DNA from: Eudromia elegans
Taxonomy: Eukaryota; Chordata; Aves; Tinamiformes; Tinamidae
Length of the DNA stretch: 64,000 nt
Assembly (NCBI GenBank): GCA_003342815.1
Contig: PTEX01000234.1
Coordinates: 121,132 to 185,131, forward strand
Direction of reading: 5' to 3'
The notes under the pieces: model-generated
The model's database searches: none
Seen by the model: only the letters and a program-made list of their open reading frames with translations
Told to the model about the DNA's origin: nothing
In this document: positions 25,401 to 48,250 of the stretch, piece by piece
How the letters are laid out: each line of letters begins with the position of its first letter
Position numbering within the stretch: the first letter of the stretch is position 1
Made by a program: the position numbers and the translations under genes

Positions 25401-27693
25401 GGTACAAAATGGAAACTGAAGCACTTCTGTCAGTTACTCCTTGATGAAGTTATTTATTTCAAGATTTTTTCTTTTCCAGCTTTGATTGAAGTATAATAAT
25501 TTAGATCATTTAGATCAAACACTCCATAACTTGTAAAGCCCATTTATCATAATTTGAATGAATTTAGTGAGGTGTCAGGTTGAATCCCCAGAGATCCAAG
25601 CTCTTAGTATGATAACTTAACAGAAAATGTCAAAGAAAGAAAGAAAAGAAAATTTTTTCAACAAAAGTCCTGTGTGCTAAGAATTACATAGATCTAGGGT
25701 GTAGATCTCTAGTAACTCCCTCTAGCAATAGGGAGTCTGTACAGTCCATCACAAATGCTGGTTGAATTTATGAAAAGGCTGTATTGTCGAATTCCTCAGC
25801 ATATGTGGAGTCTAACCATATACTGTTAAACTGTGTCAGCTAAATTTTGTACCAGGAACAAGGAAGGGTCATTATATGTTGCTGTTTGCCTTTCAGGCTG
25901 GCCCACATAAATCGGTTCAGCCAAGTTTGTTTCGAAGAAATGGATTTTAAAGGATACAGTTTTCTCAGGAGAGTAACGTAGAGACCTTACCTCTCAAACA
26001 TCATTAAAACTAGGCACACTTGGAACGCAAGAGACTTGCAGAGGAACAAGCAGGAGCTCAGGTCCACGTGTTTTTTTTTGCTGGCTGAAATAGAGTGTGG
26101 AGCATTTGGGAGGCTGGTTTTCCAACGTCTCCATCGATTATCACGTAAGGAAATGAACTATAACCAAGAACATCTATGAAGGAATTCTCTCCTTCTAAAG
26201 GAGAGTTGGGAAATGATGGATGATAACTCCTAAGGAGACACATTCACTCTAGGCAGGATGTATCTGGCGGATTTGCAGGATCCAGTCCTGATCGAGGGTA
26301 CTGTGGGCTGGCTAACATTCTAGCAACTCAGGTTGCCTAAGAGTTTTAAACTTAAAAGTTTCATTTGTTGTAGTTTCTGTTTGCTTTTAGCAAGTAAACT
26401 CTCAGGTAGTTAATCCTTATGTTTTCACCAATGGAATCTCTTGGTGATAAAAATAAATACTGAAAAATGGAAACGGAAAAGGAACAGGTAGGAAGAAAAA
26501 AGCTCCTGTGAAATCAGAGGGGTGGACAACTGTGTTAGCTATTAGATGCACGCTGTAGTTTCCATGCCTCAGTGCTGGGCTGTGCACTGCTGTGGCGCAG
26601 TGAAAGGTATGAGATGGGAACTAAAGGCTGGGGCAGGCGGCAGGGAAGTGCCGTGATGCGGGAAGTGCTTCTGAGGATTTGTGGGATAGAATCCCTTCCA
26701 TTGAACTGCTACTGAACGCTGAGCTGGTACAAAGACTTTCATGTATCCTGATTCCAAGGATTCTGGTTTTCTACTGCCTGACCCTGACTGTGGTCTGATC
26801 CAGTGATATTCCTGATATGCTGCATGTTCCAGCATTGTTTTCTTCTTCTTGCAAGAAAGTGCTCAGGGAAAACTGACACCAGTTAGATTCTCCTTAAAAG
26901 CTGTAGTTAAGTTGCAGCATACTACTTGCTTCACCAGTTAGTTGTTTTAATGTCCTTTTGTGATTAAATGTGTTACAAAAATTATTTTCACGCTGCACTT
27001 CATGCCAAACTTATCAAAGGCACAACCAATGCCTATTGCAGCATACGGGCATCCTGTTTAATGAAAATTATTTATCTGTGCCATGATTTCCTTCATGCAT
27101 GCATCTATGATCCACACTAAACCATTAACAATTCTTCATGTTCTGGTTATTCTCACTGTCTTGGATTGCTGCCCAGGAATGTGTGAAGCTCAGTGGGTTT
27201 AATTATTTTTGCCAGTTGGAACCGAGGCTGCCCTTCTTCCCCCAAAAGGCAAGGACATTGTAATCATCTATTCTCTTGCTCAAGAATGAAGACATAGGTG
27301 CTGCTCTCTCAAAAGATGTCAGGGATCCCCTTCCCTGTTGCAGGAATGAGAGAAGGAGAGCAGGTAAGAACACTGGCAGCCAGAGAATATGGCGTTGAGT
27401 GAACAGTGAAGCCTTATTCGTGTCTTCTGGTTGTCAGCAAAATTTTTCCTGTTGTGGTTCTTTGCTGCCTCAGAGGCAGTTTTGAAATTATGTCTCCATT
27501 ACAGTATCTATGACATATAGAGTTATTATTTTGGGTTGCCCAGATACCCAAGTGGGCTGAACTTAATTCAGATGCCTTTTTGAGGCTTTTTATTTGTCTG
27601 CTTTCATAACCAGCAAAACTAAATATAAACTGAGAGTTCGATGCAATAGTATGGAGCAATGATTATTTAAAAGATTTTCATTTCTTCTTCTAG
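22468..27693. other. Non-coding DNA, probably intron
   Basis: Apart from the T/G homopolymer block at 23723-23754 I see no supportable feature. Short open frames look like chance. Confidence 0.5.
23723..23754. repeat. T14-G18 homopolymer block
   Basis: Fourteen T residues run directly into eighteen G residues, followed by a further G-rich stretch to about 23770. The G run could form G-quadruplex structure and is a likely site of length error in sequencing. Confidence 0.95.
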
Positions 27694-27764
27694 GTTCTGC
27701 AGAACCTCCTCTTCTGTTTGAAGGTCTTCCAGTCTTCACAACTCTACTGAGCTCTAACAAAACT
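27694..27764 (+). other. Candidate exon (71 bp)
   Basis: A pyrimidine tract, TTTTCATTTCTTCTTCTAG, precedes the segment and the donor AACT|GTAAGTATT follows. Two frames contain stops. The frame starting after two bases is open for 23 codons and ends on a codon boundary. That start phase matches the end of 22392-22467. The peptide is Pro/Leu/Ser-rich. The end phase is also compatible with the candidate terminal segment at 28676 and with the ANXA11 start exon at 35763, so the downstream partner cannot be decided from sequence. Confidence 0.35.
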
Positions 27765-28675
27765 GTAAGTATTTTCACAGATATTCCTGCAATTTTTTTA
27801 CCTTGTATCAAACCCCACTGAAATCAACTGAGAGACTTCACTGGGCTCTGACTTAAATCCGTGTTTCATGTGTTGGCCTTATTTTACTGATAATGAAAGA
27901 AACTCATCATAAGAGTTTACAAATTGTTTCAAATATAGAGAAAAAAAAGTTTTAATGTGTTTCATCTAATGAAAAACATGTTACTCTTTAATAGTGTTAT
28001 GATGCAACTTGATGGGTTTTTTACTGATGTGCTGCCAGGGTTACTGCACAATATCTTTTTATTTTGCTGAGAAGAATATTTGCTGCCTGTAATAGCTTTT
28101 GCAGGAAGAGGGATTTGCTCCCTCCCAAGGAGCCTGGTCCCAGAGGTTATCATTCCTGTGGAAAAAAATCCAGAAATGAAGTATATTAAACAAATGCCTC
28201 ACTGCCTGACTGTCTGAAAATGGCAGCTAGTGAGGTTTCCATACAACGGCTTCCTTGTCAGGAAAATATTCCATGTGTTGCCATAGCTACTCCAGTTTTC
28301 TGTCTATGAACGCAGTGTCAGAGGTGTGTGACTGACAGGTAGATAAATAGCGGGATTCATAGAGGGGAGCCAAACCTGGATGTTAGGAACATTGCAGCTG
28401 ACTTCAAACACGGCCAGGCCTGGAATAACTGCAAGGTTGGTTGCAGTGGCCCGGGCTTCCTCACACACCCATTCCAACATTCCTCCGTGCTGTTGGCCTG
28501 GAGGGTGTGATACTCAAAGGGCTTTTCTGCCTAAGAAAATAACAGCACTGCAGTTACAGAAATATGTTTTTTTCCAAATCCCAAGTGAAGAAGTGATCCT
28601 TTGTGGAGGTCACTGTGCCCTCCTCATCCTTTGGAGTAGTAGCTGGTTCCCTGAATGGCTTCTAATCTATTTCAG

Positions 28676-28774
28676 CCCCGCCTGCAGAGCGAGCCCGGCC
28701 CTCACTCGGTGCCTCCGAACCGGCCCTGGTGTCCGGCCTCGCGCAGTGATCGCGAGGGCCTCTTCACCAGTTAA
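28676..28774 (+). other. Candidate terminal coding segment (33 codons including TAA)
   Basis: The acceptor CTAATCTATTTCAG is followed by a GC-rich block whose phase-0 frame runs 32 codons (Pro, Arg and Ser rich) to TAA at 28772-28774. It would fit in phase after 27764. No poly(A) signal was seen downstream before the CpG island, and GC-rich DNA is poor in stops, so this may be chance. The same block lies inside a longer open frame (28380-28796) that looks like chance. Confidence 0.15.
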
Positions 28775-29207
28775 GACCAAGCTCTGTTGGAAATGAATTT
28801 ATGCTAAACCCCAGTAACTCACCCTCAGACTGCTTTAATAGATGTACATTTGCTTTTGAACTGATTTCAATTTAGCTTTCATCCGTAGGCACCGCCTCAG
28901 CCTCTGCAAGCGCTTGGTGCTCGGTCAGGCTGCCAGTTAGAAATAGGACGTGGTGGGAGGAAGAAACTTTTTCCTTTACTTCCCTCCCAGCTGTTGTATT
29001 TCAGTAACTGGACACGCCGCCGCGCTGAAGCTGTGCGGGGGCAAAACCCGGCCCCTCTGCTGGGAAGGGCTGGCGGGCGAGCAGGGACAGGGGCACGGGG
29101 CCGGCAGCCTGGGTCCCGGGCGGGAGCAAAGGGGCCGTGCAGCCCTGCTGCTGAAGACAACCCGCGGCAAAGCGTTGTGTAATCGTCTGCAGCCCGACTT
29201 CCGCTTT

Positions 29208-29230
29208 TGTTTATTTATTTATTTATTTTT
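29208..29230. repeat. (TTTA)n short tandem repeat
   Basis: About five copies of TTTA ending in a T run, just upstream of the CpG island. Simple sequence with no element attached. Confidence 0.8.
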
Positions 29231-29764
29231 AAACAAGCCTTAGTTCATATGAAGTGCTTTGCAAATGCTTAGCCCGGAGCTCCCACCCACACGAGCACAA
29301 CGCGCACTGAACGTGCACGTCAAAACCAATTTGTGTCTCTTGTGCCTGTTGTAGCACCTACGTCCGAGGGGGTTACGTGAGTGCTGGGAAGGAGGCGCTG
29401 AGGCTGTTCCCGAGGATCCCGGACGCCAGCGGCACTCATCCCTCCCACCCCGGCCGTGTTGTGCAACACTCAGCGCCCAGTGACGTAACTCGGTGAGCAG
29501 TGTTGGTTAGACGAGCAAAAGAAACGTAACTGGAAAATATGAGTCCTTTCTAATCTTTCTTATTTTGGTTCTCTGGGCGCTTCCGCGTGAGCCATCTCAC
29601 TCATCTTTAAAGAACGCATGTAGAAAAAAAACATGTGCACGGACGCGCTACTCCGGTAACTGCGTGTGCTCGGAGGGCTCGGCGCGCCGAGACCTGCAGC
29701 AGCCCCCGCGACGCGCAACGCCCGGCGGCGGGGCACGGCCGGGCGCCGCGCGGGGCCTCCCGCG

Positions 29765-29959
29765 NNNNNNNNNNNNNNNNNNNNNNNNNNNNNNNNNNNN
29801 NNNNNNNNNNNNNNNNNNNNNNNNNNNNNNNNNNNNNNNNNNNNNNNNNNNNNNNNNNNNNNNNNNNNNNNNNNNNNNNNNNNNNNNNNNNNNNNNNNNN
29901 NNNNNNNNNNNNNNNNNNNNNNNNNNNNNNNNNNNNNNNNNNNNNNNNNNNNNNNNNNN
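29765..29959. other. Assembly gap (195 N)
   Basis: A run of 195 undetermined bases in the centre of the CpG island. GC-rich bird promoters are commonly lost in short-read assemblies. The stretch may hold the transcription start and the first splice donor of ANXA11. Confidence 0.99.
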
Positions 29960-30149
29960 CGTCGCGCGTGTCCGCCGCTCGGGAGCGTCATGTCGGTGCT
30001 CGGCGTTGCCGTGGCGCGGAGGGCCCTCCGGCAGCGCCGTTGTCGGAAGCGGCCTCGCGCTGCGCCCTCCCGAGCGCCGCGGCGGCCCCTCGCAGCGTGC
30101 CCAGCGCGTGCTGGCGCTCGGCCGCGTCCCTGCACCGCCCTGGCTCCCG

Positions 30150-30192
30150 AGCCCGCGCCGTGCGAGAGCCCGCGCCGTGCGAGAGCCCGGCC
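30150..30192. repeat. Short GC-rich tandem duplication
   Basis: A unit of about 20 bases containing CCGCGCCGTGCGAGAG occurs twice in direct succession inside the CpG island. Confidence 0.7.
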
Positions 30193-30759
30193 CGGCAGAG
30201 CGGCCTTGGCTCGGGGCCGTGCCGGGGAGCCGCGCCGGGGGCAGCCCCTGCACGGGGCGGGCGGGGACCCCTGCGCCTGGGGACACCCTGTCCTCCCGCC
30301 CGGAGCGGAACGGCTCCGCGCCCACCCGCGGCCCGGTCCCCTCGCCAGCTCTGCGCGTTTCCCTCTTCCTGGAACAGCTTCTCTGTCGGCCTGGGTGGCC
30401 CCTTCCCTCCTCCCGCTGAAAGAGAGCGCGGTGCGCGGAGCGTGGCGCCGGCGGGGCCCCGGCCGGGCTGCCGCGCCGCGCGGCTCTCCGCGCGTGACCG
30501 CGGCACAGGGCCGCGTGTGCCGCCCTCGGCGCGGGCTGGCGGCAGCGCCCGTGCGGCGGGAACGCGGAGCCCCCGCGCTGCGGCCCACGCCGGGGCGAAC
30601 GCGGTGCGGAGGGGAGGCGCGGGCAGCGCGGGCAGCGCGCTTCCCCTGCCCGTTTCATCGGATCTCAGTGCGCGTTTGCGGGGGAAGTCGAATCACGCGT
30701 GGTGCCGGCTCCGGATCGTTAATGCCTCGAGTGCAGGCCTACCGTCAGCTTTCTGAAAG

Positions 30760-33700
30760 ACGACTTCATTAAGTGCTTGCGTTGACCAGGCAATGGATTT
30801 TGACTAAAACTAAGCGGCTGGGATTTTTCTGTGTTTAGATGAAATTGTATCCGTGCTACTCAGCTGTTGCAGCTGTGCACCAGTGCTAATCATTTTTCTA
30901 TATATTTAGACTGAATTGTTTTTATTTGTCTATTTAAAAAAGAAAAAAAAACACCTACAAAAATTATATCCCACTACCTGAGCCGGTTTCTTGTTTAGAA
31001 GTGTAATGCTGCTGTGCTGTGTGATCGGTAGCAGTAATTGGAATATCCTCTCTTCTTCTAAGAGCACATACACAGAGAAATTAAAATAATAAAAAATATG
31101 TGTATAAAATATATCACTCATAAATTTTTGGCTGCATTTGACAGTGGTTGAAAAAATGCTTACTTTTTATTAGCTATTAGAATGAATGCCTTTTACAAAT
31201 GTTAGGATTCAGGAAAAAAAAAAATATTCTTTTCCAGTATTGAGCTTTAAGTTCTCAGGTTGGTGCTGTCCACATGGACGGGTGTGATTTGAAGGCCAGG
31301 CTCTCTCTGGTGGCACTTCTTGCTCCTAACAGCTTGGTCACTGTGAAATGCCCAGGCTGTGGGTCAGTGCACTGAACTGGGTCCTTCCTGAACAAGTCAA
31401 CTCCTGTGAAGGAAACTGACCACCTGACAATGGGCGCTCTGCAGTTCAGTCACAGTGAGCCAGGCAGCAGCTTTGCCCTCGCTAGTGAACAGTAACTTTC
31501 TGACATTCCTGGGCAGTTAAAAGGCAGGGGCTCAATATCTAGAAAGCATTAAAGAAGTCACCTTAAAGAAAAGATCAGTGTGTTTGCAAACTCATATTTA
31601 CTAGAGTTTTGAGTGGGAGCTTCAAGACTATCAACCTCGAGCAGAGCACAGGCCTTCTTGTGTGGTTTTACACGTTCCACTTTTAGCAGTGGTTTCTTGC
31701 ATCTCTCCTTAGCGTGCCTGTCTTTGCAGAGCTCTCTCTCAGAGCTAGGCACTATTATTTGGCTTCTCTTGCAGCCTAAACGGTGTAATGCAAGTTATGC
31801 AAGGGAAATGGGGGCAAACTGTGCTCTTCCTTTCGTTTCTGTTGCTGCTCAGGACTGAGGAGTTCTGGAGCCCTGTGTCTCTGTAGTGGCGTGTTGTTGG
31901 ATAATGAAAATGTCTGATGTCCATGTTGTCGGATATATTTTGACTGAGTATACAGTAAATACTCATGCTACAAAGGTAACATTTGGGGGAGGCAGAGCCT
32001 GAAATGAGCTAATTGCCTCCCATCTTCCTACTACATACCAAGTTCAAGAGCCTCTGCAGCCCATTTAAGTTTTTTTAAGGTTTATTGTCCTGAGTGTCAG
32101 TATCTGGAGACCAATGAATAAACTCAGGTGGTTTGTGGGCTTCATAGGCAAGTGTGGAACAACATGCCAGGAAAATAAATGTTCCACCCAATAGGCAGAA
32201 ATGCAATATACACAGAATACTCAATAATGAAAAGCTGCTGCTGCTTGGTTGGGATATACCACATTTTTTTTTCTCCTGGATTCTGTTATTTGGACAAAGG
32301 CCTGCAAAAACAAGCGCATAAGTATGTTCCGTTCTAGCATCTGTTTTTCTGTGATTCAGAAATGCTAGTGAATGGCATTGCCATATAATATAATAACCTT
32401 ACCAAATTAGTAATACTGTAAGTAATGGCAATGCTTCTTATCTGTAACACTGGTAGGCAGTTCAGCCCTCCCTCCCTTCCATTTCCAAGTTTGTTTCTGC
32501 TTTGCCTTCAATTCATGACTTTTTAGCATCTTTTCGTAGGGAATGAATGGTGAGTTAGTGTTTTGAAATATATGTTTTGGATGAAGACCAAAGGAGGGTT
32601 CCTAAAGATGAACTTTGAAAGCTGTGTCCTATGTGGGAGATGTTTTCTGAAAAAGACAGACATGAATTGAGGTTCATTAAACCTCCTCGGAGTGGGGTGG
32701 GAGCAGGTTCTGTTAGGTTATTTTTTCCTACATTTTTTTTTCCTATATAGGAAGCTAGCCAGGGATTCACGTACCCAGAAACTTCAGGGAAAACCGTACT
32801 GCAGCGCTTCTACCTGACAAGATACCTGGTGTAGGTGAGGACAAGTTGCATGCTGCAGTCGGTGCATAAGCAGGATGAACATAAATCCTGCTGGGCTTAC
32901 GTAGCAGTTAGCAAGCACAGTGCTGCGTGTGCCTGTCCTTGCCCTGTGTAAGTGCAGGGTGTTGGATGCCCCAGCCTTTACCTGCTCTTAGTCTCCCCCG
33001 TGCGCTGCAAGGGTGAGTTGGGATGTGCCGATTTCCTAATGGGAGCTCCGTGTCAGAGCGGGTTCTGCTCCTTGCACGGGGAGCTCTGCGGAGTGTAGCC
33101 GTAGGCAGCCTCCAGCCCTACATCCTGCTAATTAACCTGGCAGCTGAGTAAAGGCCAAAGGTTCAGTTTTACACAGTATTCTGTTGAGTAATTAAACAAA
33201 TGATTTGGAATTATTACAGGTCGTGATGGTCTGTGAATGTCTTCGCTGAGGTTATTTCTAAAGGCCCCTTGGAACAGAAGTTTTCTGAGGGCCTTACGCT
33301 GTTGCTCTTCACTTCTGCCGCCACTAAACACCTTGCATTTTTGGTATAAATACCCTCATCTGCAGTCCTGTTCTGCTGTGCCTTGCACAATCTATTTTCA
33401 AGGTTCTGTACTTTTCCTATTGGAAGTACATTGCAGGTTTCATCTCTTATAAAAAGATCTCCTACCTTTGCAAAGCAGGAAAGTACCGGAGTGCCTTGTG
33501 GGGATCCCCTTGTGCAACGCCAAGTCAGACAGCAACAGGTACTGCGGTGGCAAAACCTTGGGTGTTTGTTTAGAGCTCCGAGGTCTGTCTCAAGGGTTAA
33601 CATGGAGAAGGGAAGGGAGCTCCAGCATGTTTTCTGAGGCTTTTTTTTCAAGGCACTCTCTCTTTCTGCCCTTGTTTCCTCTTCTCCTCCTGTGCACTTG

Positions 33701-35762
33701 CTACTTTAATGGCTGCGCAAACAAAGACCTTGCTGTTGGTGTGTCCTCCCACGCAGGGTGTTTGTGTAACGGGCAGGACCTCTGGATCTTGCTTGCCCTG
33801 GCCCGCATCAGCGCTACGCGGCGTCCTCGCGTGGTGGTCCCTGGGATGGTCCAGCCGGTAGCCGAGGACAAGTCAGGGAGGTGGGTACGGAAGCCGTGGG
33901 AATAACCGGGCGAGTTAACCTAGAGAGTATTTGCGAGGTGGGGAAAAGGCCCACGGACACTTGCTGGGGTACAGAAACGGTGGTGATCACAGGGTTTTGA
34001 AGGTGGCAAGTTCGTGTTTGCGTGGATCTGTTTTCCCTGGAGTGTGACTGATATGAGTCACTTGAAAGCACTTGGACAGCGACAGTATTCAGAAGAAGCA
34101 AGTAGAACAATTTTATGTGTAATGATTGTAGTCTTTTTTTTTGGGGGGGGGGATTGAGAAGTAGTAGCTAACTTTATTTTCATTAGCAATCTTGGTTTTA
34201 ATTGCTAAAGGTTCCTCTAATTTCTCTGGAATCAGAAATGAATGTTCCACTTGATTTTAAAAGCAAAGAAACTCCCTAGGGAAAAGAACTCCCATCCCAC
34301 TCCTCCCTGCTCCCCCCACCTCAAATATCCCAAAGAGATTTTGCCTTGATTTTGAAGTGAACGGGGCGAAAGCCCCAAGAGCAGGACACGTTGGCAGTGC
34401 AGACGTGGCCTCCATGGCCTGCAGCTCGCTGTGCATGGTGGAGGGAGCAGGGGCTGGCCCGTCCCTGTCCCCAGCGGCCTTTGGAGCGTGCGGAGCTGCA
34501 GGAGGAGGGGGAGAAGCAGCTGCCTCTGCTTCCTCCGGGAGAGGAGGAGAACGGGTGTTTTTGCCCTCTGCTTTAATCAGAAACGTGAAATGTCATTTTG
34601 CCTCTAGGCATCATGAGCTGGGGGATTCGTGTATAAGTTCGTATATAAGTGTGTGTATAATATATATCAGTAACAATTGTTATTGTCCTCATCAGTTGTT
34701 ACTTCCTTGGGATAGGAGTATCTTGCTGGTGATGCTGTGAGGAGGTGTAGGTCTTCGCTGTAGTTATGCTGTTTGAATTTGCTCTGTTGTTTGTTGTTTA
34801 CGTGTTTACTTGCAGATTGTTTTTGGATTTAAACCAATCGAGGTACATGGTAGGTGACAGCAGAAGCAACTGCAGCAAGAGCCAGACCCTGTCTGGGTTA
34901 GCAGTCTGCACTGCCCGCGCAGTTGCTGCTTCAGGGGACAGAGAAGGGTGCTGTTTGGCAGCAGCTCTAAAAATAGAGCGGGGATTGTCGCTAAAAATAA
35001 CCGTGAAAAAGCTCAATTCATAGGACATTTTATTAATTTGGAACAAGTTCTTGGGTTACTTATACCTTGCTTCCGCATAGTTCCTTCCTTCATAGAAAGA
35101 TTTAAAGTAAACCTTTCAGCAGTCGGAAAAATCCCTTTGGTATGGCGTGTGTATAGCTGCCCTTCCCATTTGAAACTCCACTCTTATAGCAAATTACTGT
35201 GCACTTCTGTGCTGACAGATGCCCTGTCAGCTTTACGTGACCCAGCTTGTTCTAGTGCTCTTACATCTCTGTAAACCCTTTGCATTTTGCAGCAGTGCTG
35301 TAAGCACGAAATAGGTCCTTCCAGCTTCTCCCTGACCTTGTAGTCGTGCAGACGTCTGCATTTAAATGCCAGCAGCACCTCTCATGAAGTGACTCGTGTG
35401 AAGGCGTGGTTTGTTTTTCTGCTAATGTCCTACTCTGTGCTAATAAGAGTGACTGTTCTGTGTGGATTACAAACTGGAGCAATAAATAGTGTTCTAGGGA
35501 TGCATCCTTACCAACCTAATAGACAAAGTGAGTGGTAACTAGTAAGCAAAATGAATAAGAAAGGACTAGCCCGATGAATCTGTCGGTCAATTTAGGTTAT
35601 CAATCCAGCAAAAGGAAATGTACTACTGTACTACTTGTCTAGTTTATATTGGGCACAGACGTCTAAATTTGGTGACAGGTTGCTGCAGAAACCTTCCCTG
35701 CTGATTTTGTGTGATACTGTTGGTGAAGCAGTACTGAAAACAGTTTCTCGCATCTTTTCCAG
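30760..35762 (+). other. Presumed 5' intron of ANXA11
   Basis: From the edge of the CpG island to the acceptor at 35762 there is no supportable coding exon. A T9-G10 block lies at 34134-34152, and 34390-34560 is moderately GC-rich. Two overlapping 145-codon open frames on opposite strands near 33214-33905 look like chance readings. The stretch is read as intron because the ATG exon of ANXA11 starts with a splice acceptor. Confidence 0.6.
34134..34152. repeat. T9-G10 homopolymer block
   Basis: Nine T residues followed by ten G residues, similar to the longer block at 23723. Confidence 0.9.
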
Positions 35763-35771
35763 ATCTTGGCA

Positions 35772-47537
<11,766 letters not shown>

Positions 47538-48250
47538 GTGGAGCAGCAAGAGGTTTTTGTTTTGTGTGTGTTTTGGGTTTTTTTAAGCTGCTATTTTCAA
47601 GATTTTGCTTTAAAGTATCCTTCCTCCCCCCCCTCCCCCCCCCCCCAAAAAAAAAGTACACATAGCAAGAAGTATTTTTCCTAATGCTGTATTATTTCTG
47701 AAGTTCACTTTCCAAATCTCTTTCCTTTCACTCAAAAATAATATAAATGTAATAAATACCAAAGAAAAAAAATCAAGCTTATTTACCATCTGGTAAGGAT
47801 TTTTTTAAGCACTCTTGCTAATCAGTGAATGACAGGTCATTCTTTCTGCTTATGATATTATACTGAATTTTCTGAAGCACAAATCATATTGTATGATTTA
47901 AGGTTTTATTTTGTATAAACGTGCCATTTTAATGCCAGTTATATGTATATTGCACACAGTGGTTGTTTCATGCTAACCTATTCCCTGATAGGTGAGAAGA
48001 ACAACCTTAAAATTGTTTTGATCTTGTTAAGATTGTTCTAAAGAAGTCTTGTCAAGTTCTGTTTTGTTTGCTTGTTTGTGTGTTTTGAAGGAAGGTGTAT
48101 TCTACATTTCATTTTCACTGGGGCAGCTGCGAGAGGCAGTTGTCACTGACAAGAGTAAAGATTCTCTAGTTAATGTTTGGAGGTTTTTGGATTGTGCCTT
48201 ACATATATGTATTCGAAAGATTATAAAATTAAAGCTGTCTATCTTGTAAC
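47538..48250 (+). other. ANXA11 3' UTR
   Basis: It runs from the TAA to a predicted cleavage site. A proximal AATAAA lies at 47751-47756. A distal ATTAAA at 48228-48233 is followed by T/G-rich sequence (TTGTTTTATATTGTTTGTGTTG), so two alternative 3' ends are likely. A C-rich and A homopolymer block sits at 47626-47655. Confidence 0.65.
47626..47655. repeat. C-run/A-run in the ANXA11 3' UTR
   Basis: C8, T, C12 and A9 in direct succession. C-rich 3' UTR runs can bind poly(C)-binding proteins, but no function is shown here. Confidence 0.9.

Larger units (their letters stand above)
29640..30740 (+). promoter_or_regulatory. CpG island, likely proximal ANXA11 promoter
   Basis: About 1.1 kb is extremely rich in CpG, far above the flanks, and is interrupted by an assembly gap at 29765-29959. 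CpG islands of this size in vertebrates nearly always mark promoters. The nearest downstream gene on the + strand is ANXA11. Its ATG exon begins at a splice acceptor only nine bases before the start codon, so at least one upstream noncoding exon must exist, and this is the obvious place for it. I found no strong donor inside the visible island. Possible donors are TTAC|GTGAGTGC near 29376 and TCG|GTGAGC near 29491, and the real one may lie in the gap. The long open frames across the island reflect GC content and gap Xs, not genes. Confidence 0.7.

Noticed and set aside
28380..28796. 138-codon open frame on the + strand
   Set aside because: No recognisable domain. Its end lies in GC-rich DNA. 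Only the short acceptor-led part at 28676-28774 is kept, as a low-confidence exon candidate in another frame.
29560..30772. Long overlapping open frames of 170-370 codons on both strands
   Set aside because: They lie in a CpG island where stops are rare and run through the 195-N gap translated as X. Composition is Arg/Ala/Gly/Pro in every frame, and no domain is visible.
33214..33905. Two 145-codon open frames on opposite strands
   Set aside because: They overlap in presumed intron, with no codon or domain signature. Chance is the simplest explanation.
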